Both the position numbers and the translations under genes were made by a program. A stretch of 64,000 nucleotides of DNA, from contig NZ_PEIB01000005.1 in NCBI RefSeq assembly GCF_004116385.1, positions 1 through 64,000 of the forward strand, written 5' to 3'. The notes beneath the pieces were generated by a model. That model did not search any database. It was not told the origin of the DNA and was given only the letters and a program-made list of their open reading frames with translations. The DNA is from Veronia nyctiphanis (GTDB taxonomy: Bacteria; Pseudomonadota; Gammaproteobacteria; Enterobacterales; Vibrionaceae). This document shows, piece by piece, positions 20,672-30,981 of the stretch (its first letter is position 1; every line of letters begins with the position of its first letter).

Positions 20672-23412
20672 TTAACCTTGCTTTGGGGTAAACCAACGCA
20701 GTCGATTTGCATTGCTGACAACAGTAATAGAGGACAGCGCCATCGCTGCGCCAGCGATAACCGGGCTGAGTAGGGATCCCGTCAGCGGAAACAGCACACC
20801 AGCAGCGATGGGTATACCGAAAGCGTTATAAATGAATGCGCCCCAAAGGTTTTGCTTCATATTCGTAATGGTGGCTTTAGACACGGCCAGCGCATCAACT
20901 ACGGAGTTTGCAGAATGACGAATTAAGGTCATTTGTCCGCTTTCAATGGCGACGTCACTGCCGCCACCCATTGCAATCCCCACGTTGGCTCGTGCTAATG
21001 CCGGAGCGTCGTTAATGCCGTCACCCACCATGGCGACTGTTTTGCCTGATGTTGAAGTTTTCTGATTTCTGCTTCTTTGCCATCCGGCATGACTCCCGCA
21101 ATAACGTGAACAATACCGAGCTGACTAGCAATGGCATTGGCCGTTGACGGATGATCACCCGTTAGCATCACCACATGAATACCTGAGGTAATCAATCGCG
21201 ACACAGCTGACGGGGAATCACTGCGAATGGGATCGCTGATACCCAAAAGTCCGAGAACACGCCGAGAATCTGCCACATATACTGGGGTTTCTCCGTTCTC
21301 TGTCATTTCGGTTACGAGGCTCTCAGCATGCTGACAATCAATATTGTTGGCGGAAAGTAGTGCTTTATTGCCAACAAAAAAGCGTTTCGAATTCATGCTG
21401 GCGCTGATGCCCTGACCAGGTACAGCAGTGAAATTCTCGACTGCTACGGGCTGGATGCCTTTGTCTTCGGAATAGCTGATTACAGCCGTTGCTAACGGAT
21501 GCTCAGATCCTTTTTCGATACTCGCTGCAAGAGTGAGAAGCTCGGTTTCCTCGATATTAAGCGGGTAAATAGAAGTAATGGACGGTTTGCCCTCTGTCAG
21601 GGTACCTGTTTTATCGAGCACGACAGTATCAACTTTTGCTGCATGCTGAATGGCTTCCGCATCTTTAATCAATATACCCAACTCGGCCGCTCTGCCAACG
21701 CCAGTTATAACAGACATCGGTGTGGCCAGACCCAATGCACAAGGGCAAGCGATGATCAGCACCGTGGTCGCAGTGATTAGCATGTAGCTGACGGTTGGCT
21801 CTGGCCCTATCATATACCAAACCAGCGCCGTGAACGCTGAGATGGCAATAACAACAGGTACAAAGACCGCTGAGATGCTATCGGCCATTTTAGCAAGTGC
21901 GGGTTTACTGTTTTGAGCTTCACGAACAAGATGGATGATCCTTGCCAGCATGGTGTTTTCACCTACGCCTTCTGCGATCATCACTAGGTTACCTTTCTGG
22001 TTCAGCGTGCCAGCACTTAGGTTGTCGCCCGAGCGTTTGTGAACAGCGATCGGCTCTCCCGTTAACATCGATTCGTCAATGTAGCTTTCACCTTCGGAAA
22101 CTTTTCCATCTACTGGAATGCGTTCGCCGGGTAGATGCGTAAAGCCACACCTACAGTGACTTCTTTCAGAGAGATCTCCTTTTCGCCTGAATCTGTCACC
22201 AGTGTTGTCGTCACAGGTTGTAAATCTAATAACTTATCCAGCGCAGAAGATGCTGAGGCGCGGGCCTTGGCCTCAATCGCATGCCCCAGTGTTATTAAGC
22301 CGAGAATCATTGCCGTTGCTTCAAAATAAACATGACGAGCGGACTCTGGAAAAAAAGCGGGTGCGAGAACGACAACGGTGGAATATAGCCATGCTGCACT
22401 TGTACCGAGAGCAATCAGTGAATCCATATTGGCTCTGCGATGTCGAATGGCGTTGAATGCGCCCTTGAAATAGGCTTTTCCTGTGGTGGCGAGCAAGGCG
22501 AAGCAAATTGAAGAAATGATGCCCCAGCTTATTTGGCTGGTCGTGGAGTTCACGGTCATACTGCCGCCAAATACACCCCATAACATCAAAGGGATACCTA
22601 CGCCCAATGCGATAAGCGCATGCTTTAAGTGACGTTGATAAATCTCCGCTTGCTGCTGGTTCTGTTTCTCGCGTCGGGTTACATCATCCTCAATGAGTTC
22701 TGCACCATAACCAGCATCAATAATCGCGTTAATTAAAGAGTCCGCACTGACATCTTGCCCTTTTACTTGAGCAGTTCGCTCGGCGAGATTGACGTTAACA
22801 GACGTCACGCCATTAACAGCGGTGAGCGCTTTTTCGACAGAAGAAACGCAGCTGGCACAAGTCATTCCGGTCAGAATAAGTTGATTGGCCGTATCGGTTT
22901 TTAGGTTTACTTGGGCGTTATCTGAAGTCGATATATCTGGTTTATAGACAGGTGAAACATCTTTTTCTTGCTCTGTTAACACCTCGCATCAGCACCACTT
23001 GATAGCCGGCAGCATCAATGATTGAAATGACGTCGTCTTTTGCCAATACCCCTCTCACATCAGCCTGTGTTTTCGATACGTCGTGGGAGGCAATAAAAGG
23101 ATTATCATCGAATGCTTTAGTCAGTTTTGCCACGCATTTTCCGCACCGTAAACCCGAAAGAGTCAGAGAAACATGATGACCAGCGGTATAACCAAGATTG
23201 TCGACAGCGCCAAAAACCTCGTTCAATGCGATCTTTCCGGTGACTGACATGGAATCTTTATCTGCACGAACACCCGTTACACCTGCAATCGCGTTGACCG
23301 CATTCGAGACTTTTTTTGCACAACCCATGCAGCTAAGGCCAGCAAGCGGTATCTCGAAAGTGTTTATCGAGTCTTGAGCAACTGATGATAGTTGGTCTTT
23401 GGTCTCTGACAT
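20672..23412 (-). CDS. copA: Copper-exporting P-type ATPase CopA, three frameshifts in this sequence
   Basis: Pumps Cu(I) to the periplasm. Three HMA domains come first: GLSCMGC (Cys28/31), LSGLRCGKC and TGMTCASC. Then eight helices with [10 protein letters not shown], phosphorylation loop [10 protein letters not shown], and [10 protein letters not shown]. The frame breaks near 22982 (one extra base, or two missing), at 22126-22131 (one G/C missing; repair gives [12 protein letters not shown]) and at 21052-21053 (one A missing; repair gives [14 protein letters not shown]). Net length then codes for about 913 residues. Regular breaks in an otherwise conserved enzyme indicate sequence error. 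Divergent from cueR, with a CueR operator between. Confidence 0.92.
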
Positions 23413-23490
23413 CCTGTTGTCCTTGTCGGTTTGATGCTTTGTCTTCTGATTGGAGGCTTTTATTTGTGATGTTTTACCCTCATACTTTTC

Positions 23491-23521
23491 ATCATAAACC
23501 TTCCACTAACTGTAAGGTCAA
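23491..23521 (-). promoter_or_regulatory. CueR-controlled copA promoter with 19-bp spacer
   Basis: The dyad ACCTTCC-N7-GTAAGGT at 23498-23518 is close to the CueR/MerR consensus. On the minus strand it lies between -35 TTGACC (23521-23516) and -10 TATGAT (23496-23491), separated by 19 bp. An overlong 19-bp spacer is the hallmark of promoters activated by MerR-type untwisting. Confidence 0.85.
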
Positions 23522-23540
23522 TAGTGTTAGAGTCCATCTT

Positions 23541-23945
23541 ATGAAGATTAATGAAGTTGCCCAGTTAACCGGGTTACCGTCAAAAACGATTCGTTTTTAT
23601 GAGCAAAAGGCGATTCTGAGTGCACCTGATAGAAGTGAGAACGGATATCGTGCTTACAACCAACAGCACATCAACGAGCTTTTAATGATTAAACGCTCGC
23701 GTATGGTTGGCTTTTCGCTTGAGGAATGCAGGGAGCTGATCGCACTTTCACGTGACCCAAACCGCAAGAGTGCAGATGTGAAAAGCAAAGCCAAAGAAAA
23801 GCTCAGTGCGATTGATGAAAAAATAGAAGAACTCAAAGCAATGCAGAAAAGTCTGAAAGCACTCGTTGATATCTGCCCTGGTGATGATAGTAGTTGTTGT
23901 CCGATTATTGATGCTTTAACCGAGTCTGGGAAGGCGGAAAAGTAG
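23541..23945 (+). CDS. cueR: Copper-responsive MerR-family activator CueR
   Basis: 134 residues from the ATG at 23541; upstream open frame lacks homology. The N-terminal winged helix MKINEVAQLTGLPSKTIRFYEQKAILSAPDRSENGYRAY is typical. The metal loop CPGDDSSCCPI supplies the two Cys that bind Cu(I) in CueR. Divergent from copA across the operator it should bind. Ends at a terminator shared with cnoX. Confidence 0.93.
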   Translation: MKINEVAQLTGLPSKTIRFYEQKAILSAPDRSENGYRAYNQQHINELLMIKRSRMVGFSLEECRELIALSRDPNRKSADVKSKAKEKLSAIDEKIEELKAMQKSLKALVDICPGDDSSCCPIIDALTESGKAEK

Positions 23946-23967
23946 AAAAGCGCCTGATGGCGCTTTT
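23946..23967. terminator. Bidirectional terminator between cueR and cnoX
   Basis: AAAAGCGCC-TGAT-GGCGCTTTT, symmetric A/T flanks between convergent genes. Confidence 0.85.
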
Positions 23968-23988
23968 CTGTTGAGGGCTTTTTCTTAC

Positions 23989-24843
23989 TCAGTAAAGCAA
24001 TGCGTAAAGCTGTCGGCGGAATTTACTCGCAATCTCATTACCCTGTCCCAGAGATGACAAGATATCCATCATGGTTTTCTTTGCCTGCCCATCGGCAAAG
24101 TTAAGGTCTTTTCTTATCAGCTTCATCAAAAGCTCAAGTGCCTCTTCATGTTTATCTACCTGATTGAGCTGAACCGCCAAGTCAAACGCCAAGTCATCGT
24201 TTTCTGGATCGGCGTCATACGCCTCCTGAAGCTTACGCACTTCGGGTGAATCAGCAGACTGACGGTACAATTCGATTTTCGCCGTCAGTGATTTGTATCG
24301 GGCATCTTGATCTTGCATTAACACTGTTGCCAAGGTTGCATCAGCAAGATCAAATTGTTTGGTCTCTATCAAACACTCAGCAAGGGTAAGTTTGTATTCA
24401 CCAGACTCGCCAAGGTCAGCTTCCAGAGTTTTGAGTATGGTCAGTGCTTCGGAATATTCACCCTGATCCATCTTTTCTAGTGCTTCTTTGAAAGCCAGCT
24501 CTGCTTGGTTAGGTAAATATTTATCTAAAAACTCAAGGACCGCATCTTCGCTCTGTGGGCCCATCAACCCGTCAACAGGTTTTCCGTTGTCAAATAATGC
24601 CATTGTCGGCAAGGCTCTGATACCAAACTGGGCTGCAAGCATCTGCTGCTGCTCACAATCTACCATTGCCACGGTGAGGTGACTTGCATGCTGAGCGGCC
24701 AGCTTCTCGACGAGAGGCTTCATATCGAGACTTTCCGGACTCATGTTGGCCCAGAAATAAAATAAGACAGGGGCGTTACGCGAACTCTCCAGCACTTGAT
24801 GCGCATTTTGTTCCGTAAGGTCGATAAGATGATTGTTTTCCAT
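23989..24843 (-). CDS. cnoX: Chaperedoxin CnoX (YbbN), thioredoxin-like fold plus TPR
   Basis: 284 residues. The N-terminal thioredoxin-like domain (about 1-110) has SPES where thioredoxin has CGPC, so it cannot do dithiol chemistry there, as in E. coli YbbN, which also lacks CxxC. The C-terminal half has TPR-like repeats (ALEKMDQGEYSEALTILKTL; AEALLxLMKLIRKD-type). CnoX holds substrates under bleach stress and hands them to GroEL. Convergent with cueR, monocistronic. Confidence 0.9.
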   Translation of the reverse strand: MENNHLIDLTEQNAHQVLESSRNAPVLFYFWANMSPESLDMKPLVEKLAAQHASHLTVAMVDCEQQQMLAAQFGIRALPTMALFDNGKPVDGLMGPQSEDAVLEFLDKYLPNQAELAFKEALEKMDQGEYSEALTILKTLEADLGESGEYKLTLAECLIETKQFDLADATLATVLMQDQDARYKSLTAKIELYRQSADSPEVRKLQEAYDADPENDDLAFDLAVQLNQVDKHEEALELLMKLIRKDLNFADGQAKKTMMDILSSLGQGNEIASKFRRQLYALLY

Positions 24844-24990
24844 AGCGTGACCTTGAATATGTGGGAATACCTAAAATGTGGGGGGCAAGTAAAGAAAATT
24901 CAAGATGATAATGCCCTTGTTTGTCACACAGTTGTCGGTATGAGAGATAAAGCCATCTTCAGAGTGTGTTACAAGATACCAGAAACACAA

Positions 24991-25016
24991 AAGCCACCTC
25001 AGAGTTGGGTGGCTTT
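24991..25016 (+). terminator. Terminator-like hairpin without an obvious gene
   Basis: AAAAGCCACC-TCAGAGTT-GGGTGGCTTTT is a good intrinsic terminator in both directions, yet no convincing gene lies directly upstream on the plus strand. It may end the 21-codon minus-strand ORF, or an unannotated RNA. Confidence 0.6.
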
Positions 25017-25055
25017 TGCGCATTCCTGCTCGTGTTTATGACACTTTTGGTGGAG

Positions 25056-25121
25056 CTAGATAACAAGCAACACAGCTAAGGTCAGGCATAAACAGAGCCA
25101 ATTGAGCTGTCTGAGGGACAT
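25056..25121 (-). CDS. Possible 21-residue hydrophobic peptide
   Basis: ATG at 25121 with GGAG 8-9 bases upstream. The product, MSLRQLNWLC followed by LCLTLAVLLVI, has two N-terminal positives/polars then a single hydrophobic helix, like small bacterial membrane peptides. A terminator hairpin lies about 40 bp downstream. Not recognised; could be chance. Confidence 0.3.
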   Translation of the reverse strand: MSLRQLNWLCLCLTLAVLLVI

Positions 25122-25390
25122 TCGGCTGACTCCAATAAGACTTATCGTTTTTTTATCTACCGCCTGAACACTCTCTCCGACTGTGCAAAAGAACATCAAA
25201 GGGAGAGGTTTTCACGTTGATGATTTATCTTAGGTTCCGATTATTACAAGAATATGATCGCAAACTTTCACCGTTTTCTATCAATTGTTGCGAGCCATAT
25301 CTATTATCCTTACTAAAGCGTTACTTATCAATTACTTGCGATTAATCTTGTCAGCTAAATATTCGCGGGTAAAAAGATAGCAAAATAAAT

Positions 25391-26005
25391 TTATTTCTTA
25401 TCGCTGTTTTCGAGCAAAAGAGTCATTTTATTTGCGACAAAATCGGCAATATAGGGTTGTGCAACTTCTTTGGGGTGAAGGCCGTCAGCCATAAGCCATC
25501 CCGGCGTTAATACCACTTTTTCCATAAAGAAAGGAATGAGTGGGATTTTCATTTCTTTACTTAATTCAGGGTAGATATCCGAAAACGCCTTGGTGTACCT
25601 TTTTCCATAGTTAGGTGGAATTTCAATCTGCATTATTGCGACTTTGGCCCCGCTTTGCTGGCTTAAATTGATCAGCTGTGTCAGGTTCTTACGTATTAAA
25701 TCAGGTGACCAACCCCTCAGGCCGTCATTGGCACCGAGCTCAATGAGCACCCAGTCTGGCTGATAGGTGTCAAGAAGGGCAGGAAGTCTCGCTAAGCCAT
25801 TCCCGGTGGTATCGCCAGAAATGCTGGCATTGACTACTTTTTCTACCTGACCTTCGTTTTGCAGGCGTTGTTCCATCAAGGTTGGCCAGCTCTTCTCTAT
25901 GGGCATCTGATAACCAGCGCTTAGGCTGTCACCGAGTACCATCACGGTCTGCCCCAAAGCATTGAAAGAGAAAAACAAAATACAAACATAAAGGACTTTT
26001 AACAT
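25391..26005 (-). CDS. tesA: Multifunctional acyl-CoA thioesterase/protease/lysophospholipase TesA
   Basis: 204 residues from the ATG at 26005, with a signal peptide (VLYVCILFFSFNALG), so periplasmic. SGNH hydrolase blocks: GDSLSAGYQ (Ser), SISGDTTGNGLARLP, ELGANDGLRG (Asn), and DGLHP (Asp/His). GGAG 6 bases upstream lies inside the ybbA coding region. The two start codons overlap head to head in a single CATG. Confidence 0.93.
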   Translation of the reverse strand: MLKVLYVCILFFSFNALGQTVMVLGDSLSAGYQMPIEKSWPTLMEQRLQNEGQVEKVVNASISGDTTGNGLARLPALLDTYQPDWVLIELGANDGLRGWSPDLIRKNLTQLINLSQQSGAKVAIMQIEIPPNYGKRYTKAFSDIYPELSKEMKIPLIPFFMEKVVLTPGWLMADGLHPKEVAQPYIADFVANKMTLLLENSDKK

Positions 26006-26684
26006 GAACACTCCGGTAATCAGGGTTGATAACGTTTCAAAACAGGTAGAGACACATGCACAACCTTTGACCATTCTGCAGGATGTTTCGCTTCAGGTCG
26101 AGCAAGGGGAAAGTATTGCTTTAATGGGAGTTTCTGGCGCAGGTAAGTCTACATTGATGACATTACTTGCTGGGTTAGACGTCCCGACTACCGGAGATAT
26201 TGAGCTTCTGGGTGAGCCTTTAGCCAGTCTAAACGATGAGCAACGTGCAGCTTTGCGAGCGAGTTCAATCGGCTTCGTCTTCCAAAGCTTTTTGCTGGTG
26301 CCTTCGTTAACCGCACTCGAAAACGTCATGCTACCCGCAACAATTCGCGGTGAAGCAGAGGATAGCGAACGCGCCAGTGAACTACTTCGTTCTGTTGGGC
26401 TGGCGAGCCGGGAAACACACCTTCCGTCTCAGCTGTCAGGCGGTGAGCAGCAACGTGTCGCGTTGGCGAGAGCATTTATGTCCAAACCCAAAGTGCTGTT
26501 CGCGGATGAACCAACAGGTAACCTTGACCAGCATACCGCCGAAACGGTTATTGAACTCTTGTTTTCACTTAACCGCGACCATGGGACGACGCTGGTACTT
26601 GTCACTCATGACCCTGCGCTAGCGGAACGATGTGACCGTACTTTGCAAATTAATGCGGGTCGAATCGTGGAGGAAGCAGTATGA
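26004..26684 (+). CDS. ybbA: YbbA, ATPase of a YbbA-YbbP ABC system
   Basis: 226 residues. Walker A GVSGAGKST, Q-loop FVFQSF, signature LSGGEQQR, Walker B VLFADEPTGNLD and H-loop VTHD are all intact. It belongs to the LolD/MacB-type ATPases. AAGGA lies 8 bases before the ATG, inside tesA. Its stop overlaps the ybbP ATG. Divergent to tesA as in E. coli. Confidence 0.93.
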   Translation: MNTPVIRVDNVSKQVETHAQPLTILQDVSLQVEQGESIALMGVSGAGKSTLMTLLAGLDVPTTGDIELLGEPLASLNDEQRAALRASSIGFVFQSFLLVPSLTALENVMLPATIRGEAEDSERASELLRSVGLASRETHLPSQLSGGEQQRVALARAFMSKPKVLFADEPTGNLDQHTAETVIELLFSLNRDHGTTLVLVTHDPALAERCDRTLQINAGRIVEEAV

Positions 26685-29100
26685 AAAAGCCTTCTTTGAT
26701 TTGGCGGTGGGCATGGAGGGAGCTATTTCACGGTCAGCTGTGGCCAATAGTCGCCGCTCTCGCTCTCATCATCGCCTGCGTCTTTGCCCTCTCCGCATTA
26801 GCTAACCGCATCGAGCAAGGCCTGACCCAGCAGGGCAGGGCAATGATTGCTGCTGATTTGATTCTAAGAACTTCTGAACCTCTCCCTCCAGAATTAACAG
26901 CGAAGCTAGACTCACTAGACGTCGATCAATCAGTTCAGACCCGTTTTGGCACGATGGCATTCAGCCAAGACAAGATGCAGCTTGTCAGTGCGAAAGCCGT
27001 CGACAACAACTTCCCGCTCCGTGGTGACCTCGAATTACAGGGGCAAGGGATGCAAAACGTTGTGAAGCCGGGTGAACTCTGGCTTGCCGAGCGTTTGTTC
27101 GCATTACTGGATGTGAAAATTGGAGACAGTGTCGATATCGGTGATGTTACGCTCACCGTGTCTGGAAAAATTGTTTCTGAACCAGAATTGTCGTTTAACC
27201 CGTTTAGCCAGATGCCAGCGGTGCTGATGCACCAAGACCAAGTGGAAGAAGCTGGAGTTGTAAGGCCAGGCAGTCGCGTCTCTTATCGCTATTTGTTCCG
27301 CGGCAGCGAATCAGCATTGAGTGATGTGAGAGCCGTTGTCCCCGATCTACCGGGTTACAGTTGGATTGATGAAAATGACAGTGGTCGTACTGGCGATATG
27401 CTGGACAGGAGCCGTGGTTACCTATCACTCACTGTTGTGCTGGTCATTATCATGGCTGCAGGTACCTTGTTGCTCACCAGCCAGCATTATGTAGATAGTC
27501 GAACTGATGTACTCGCAATGGTGAAAAGTCTCGGCGCAAGGAAAGGCTGGGTCCGATCGTGGTTGATGCGTCAACTGGTGATGATGTTCTCGCTGGCGAT
27601 CGCTATCGGCCTTGCATCTGGTGCGGCGCTAGAATACTTGCTACGTCTACCTTTAACAGATGTTTTGCCTGACCCGCTACCCGATTACGGCATCATGCCC
27701 TGGGTTCTCGGTCCGTTGGTAGCTGTGTTGGTTTCCTTGCCTGCATTGGGTATCCCTCTCATCAGGCTGATTAATGCGCCTGCCATTTCTGTGCTTCAGG
27801 CGCAGGCACTGCCACCTGTGTCGAAAAACCCTTGGAGCTGGATGCTGGCTGCGATTCCATGTGTCGCTTTGATTGCGTGGTCTTACGACAACCGTCTGAT
27901 GTGGTTAGTGCTGGCTGCACTGGTACTGATGCTCAGCCTGTTGGCGGCGATGGGAGTCGGTATACTTGGTCTCGCAAGACGACATATTACTCATCCATCT
28001 CTGCGTCTTGCATTGAGCCGCATTACCCGAAACCCCGCGGCCAGTGGTGCCCAACTTGGTGCGCTTGCAACATCGTTTATGCTGTTGTCGATAATCTGGT
28101 TACTTCGCACAGATTTACTGGATGATTGGCAGAACACACTTCCAGCGGACGCACCGAACGTGTTCGCTATTAATATTGCCGAGAATGAGTTGGATGATTA
28201 TGTCTCTCTCATTGACAAAGGTGGGCTTGAGCGCTCAGAGGCCTATCCGATTATCCGTGGGCGTCTTGTTGCTAAAAACGGCGAAGATTATGCGACCAGC
28301 GATGGTGATGGTCAGGGAAGAGATGAATCGCTACGCCGGGAGCTTAACCTGACATGGCGTGAAACCTTGCTACTCACAATGCACTTATTGAGGGTGATTG
28401 GCCGTCTGAAGGCGGTGTGTCGGTCGAGCAGGGGATCGCTGCTCGCCTTGGTCTTGAGCTTGGTGACACGCTAACTTTCATGGTCAATGGCCAGCGGTTC
28501 GATTCTACCATCAACTCTGTAAGGGAGGTTGAATGGCGGAATATGAAACCCAACTTCTACTTCATCTTCGCCCCGAGTCTGGTGGACAAGTTGCCCGCTA
28601 ATTGGCTGATAAGTTTCCGGCTTGGCGATGAACAAAGCGGGATCATCAATGAATTGGGTCGTCAGTTCCCGACAGTCACCCTGCTTGACCTTCGCAGCAT
28701 GAGTGGACGTATTCAGCTCATTCTTGGCCAGATAAGTCTCTCTTTGTCTGTATTGGCGGGGCTTGCCGTTGTGAGTGGTTTACTATTGCTGCTGACTTTG
28801 CTTCGAATCAGTCTGGCGGAGCGGGCGCGAGAGATCATGCTTTATCGCACGCTGGGTGCGAGCCGTAAGTCAATCAATACGACGTTGTGGGCTGAGTACG
28901 GCATCATGGCATTGGTGTCTGGGTGCATGGCAGTCGGTGGCGCAGAGCTGGCAATGGCAAGCTTACTGAAGTGGGGCGTGGAACTGCCTGTCAGATTCCA
29001 CCCCGAGGTTTGGTTAAGCCTTCCACCGCTTGCGGTTGCGCTCGTGTTCATCACGGTTGCAATGATGATCAGGCAACTGCTTCAACCGCTGAAAAACTAA
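26681..29100 (+). CDS. ybbP: YbbP, FtsX-type ABC permease, frameshifted
   Basis: About 806 residues after repair, usual for YbbP. N-terminal TM helix (LWPIVAALALIIACVFALSALA), a large periplasmic domain, two FtsX domains (around residues 250-380 and 680-800) and paired helices. The frame breaks near 28370: one missing C (TTGCCTACT read as TTGCTACT) gives RETLPTHNALIEGDWPSEGGVSVEQG, joining both halves. With YbbA and TesA it forms a conserved cluster; the system is thought to act on hydrophobic or lipid substrates, but the cargo is not established. Confidence 0.88.
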
Positions 29101-29993
29101 TTCTTTAGCAAATCTTGTAATGCTGGGGCCAATTCAGGAAATCTGAATTGGTACCCGGCATCGGTTAACGCTTTTGGAATTGCCCGTTGGCTATCAAGCA
29201 ACAATTGCCCAGCTTCACCCAACATAAGTTTGATGGCGAAAGCGGGGGTGAATAAGATATGTGGGCGCTTTAAGGTTTTGGCGAGCGTTTGGCTGAATTC
29301 TTTGTTCGTCACTGGATTAGGTGCACTGAGGTTAAAAGGACCGCTCTGGTCTTCATGGTCAAGCAAAAACACAATGCCTTCCACCATGTCATTAATGTGG
29401 ATCCACGGAAAAAACTGACTGCCGCTGCCAATTGGGCCTCCCAGACCAAGTTTGTAGGGCAACAGCATTTTTGTCATCGCGCCGCCGTCGGCACTCAGCA
29501 CAATTCCTGTGCGAAGAATACACACTCGCGTCTTGTCAGAGGCCGCTTTACCGGCAATTCTCTCCCAATTTGCACACAGCTGATGGGCGAAGTCATGCGC
29601 ATCTACGGTAACGGATTCATCGAGAACTTTATCTTTCTGATCGCTGTAGTAGCCGACAGCTGAGCCACTGATAAACGTATGCGGCGGATTTGAGCTGGCC
29701 TGAAATTTTTCAACCAGTTGTTCAGTCAATCCCCAGCGACTGGTACTGATCACACCTTTTTGGTGTTCTGACCAACGTTTATCAACGATGGGCTCACCAG
29801 CTAGATTGATAACAGCATCAAAGCCATCGAAGTTATCAAGGTGATTGAGAGAGTCGATGATGCTGACATCTTCAGGAAACTGTTGTCTTGCTCGGGAAAT
29901 ATTCCGCGTCAACACAGTCAGTTGGTGGTCAGCGAGTCGTTTAGTCAATTGACGGCCAATCAGGCCGGTGCCGCCAGTAAGCAATATACGCAT
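29097..29993 (-). CDS. TIGR01777-family NAD-dependent epimerase (YfcH-like)
   Basis: 298 residues. Rossmann start MRILLTGGTGLIGRQL, then VINLAGEPIVDKRW and GSAVGYYSDQ, typical of the YfcH branch of extended SDRs; C-terminal DUF1731-like segment ends in FRFPELAPALQDLLKN. The substrate is unknown; SulA-like cell-division labels in databases are not supported. Overlaps the ybbP stop by 4 bases, tail to tail. Confidence 0.88.
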   Translation of the reverse strand: MRILLTGGTGLIGRQLTKRLADHQLTVLTRNISRARQQFPEDVSIIDSLNHLDNFDGFDAVINLAGEPIVDKRWSEHQKGVISTSRWGLTEQLVEKFQASSNPPHTFISGSAVGYYSDQKDKVLDESVTVDAHDFAHQLCANWERIAGKAASDKTRVCILRTGIVLSADGGAMTKMLLPYKLGLGGPIGSGSQFFPWIHINDMVEGIVFLLDHEDQSGPFNLSAPNPVTNKEFSQTLAKTLKRPHILFTPAFAIKLMLGEAGQLLLDSQRAIPKALTDAGYQFRFPELAPALQDLLKN

Positions 29994-30246
29994 TGTTCAA
30001 TCCAAAAAAATAAACCAGGCTGTGACAATGTTAAGTATTAACATCCACAGCGCTGATGGCGATGCGAATTTTTCATACCTGCAATTTTAGTCACTCTATT
30101 TTATATCCTGCTCTGATATGGTCGATTGTCATAATAGACACTGAATTCGATAGCAATACGTCGCAAGATCAATGTTTTGATCTGAATGAGATGAAAAAAC
30201 TTCTCGGTGGCGTTGGTTATTTGAGGTATCGGGAGCAGCAGTAACC

Positions 30247-30981
30247 TTGAGCGACTTTTCAGCACTTGTGAAATCCATGCTAGGAAGCTTTAAAGATCTT
30301 CTTCCTATTATCGTTGTGATCGGCTTTTTTCAGGTGTTTGTTTTGAAACAACCTTTGCCTGACTGGCTATCAATCATGGTCGGGCTAGTGCTGGTTGTTC
30401 TCGGCCTGACTTTTTTCATCTTTGGCCTTGAGATGGGGTTGTTTCCGATAGGAGAAACACTGGCACATGCCCTTGCTCGTAAAGGCAGTGTGTTTTGGTT
30501 GATGGTGTTCGCATTTCTATTGGGGTTTGGCACCACCATCGCTGAGCCAGCATTGACGGCAGTATCCGGTGTGGCGGCTGATGTTGCTGCTCGTGGGGGT
30601 ATGATAAGTAACACTGTCGATGTGAAAGAAAATTACGCGATGGGATTGAGGATCACTGTCGCACTCTCTGTCGGCTTCGCCATTATGTTGGGCGTGTTTC
30701 GTATCCTCAAAGGCTGGCCCATCCATATCCTGATTATTTCCGGTTATATTCTCGTCGTAATCATTACGCTTTTTGCGCCAGAGGCCATCATTGGTATTGC
30801 GTATGATTCGGGTGGTGTCACCACATCAACCATCACGGTTCCTCTCGTAACTGCCTTAGGTGTTGGTCTGTCTACTGTGATTAAAGGCCGCAATCCGATG
30901 ATTGATGGATTTGGCCTGATAGCTTTCGCTTCGCTGCTTCCGATGATATTTGTGATGATCTATGGAATGGTCGTCGCATGA
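30247..30981 (+). CDS. DUF1538 membrane protein, first subunit
   Basis: 244 residues, six to seven hydrophobic segments. Starts at TTG with GGGAG 11 bases upstream; the ATG at 30277 is an alternative. Conserved features are [18 protein letters not shown] and the C-terminal [23 protein letters not shown]...[20 protein letters not shown]. Both recur in the next gene, so the two are paralogues that probably pair in the membrane. DUF1538 has no assigned function; the repeated small-residue Thr/Ser motifs in helices suggest transport, which is inference. First gene of a four-gene operon with overlapping ends. Confidence 0.85.
   Translation: MSDFSALVKSMLGSFKDLLPIIVVIGFFQVFVLKQPLPDWLSIMVGLVLVVLGLTFFIFGLEMGLFPIGETLAHALARKGSVFWLMVFAFLLGFGTTIAEPALTAVSGVAADVAARGGMISNTVDVKENYAMGLRITVALSVGFAIMLGVFRILKGWPIHILIISGYILVVIITLFAPEAIIGIAYDSGGVTTSTITVPLVTALGVGLSTVIKGRNPMIDGFGLIAFASLLPMIFVMIYGMVVA

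Larger units (their letters stand above)
24844..25390. other. 547-bp intergenic region between cnoX and tesA
   Basis: Contains a plus-oriented terminator-like hairpin (24992-25016), one possible 21-codon minus-strand ORF (25056-25121), and AT-rich DNA with no other coding sign. An 81-codon plus ORF crossing the cnoX start looks like chance. Confidence 0.5.

Noticed and set aside
24796-25041. 81-codon plus-strand ORF over the cnoX start
   Set aside because: Overlaps the cnoX N-terminus antisense and runs through a terminator hairpin; no homology.
30056-30244. 62-codon ORF ending 2 bp before the DUF1538 operon
   Set aside because: No Shine-Dalgarno and no recognisable domain; could be a leader peptide but nothing supports it.
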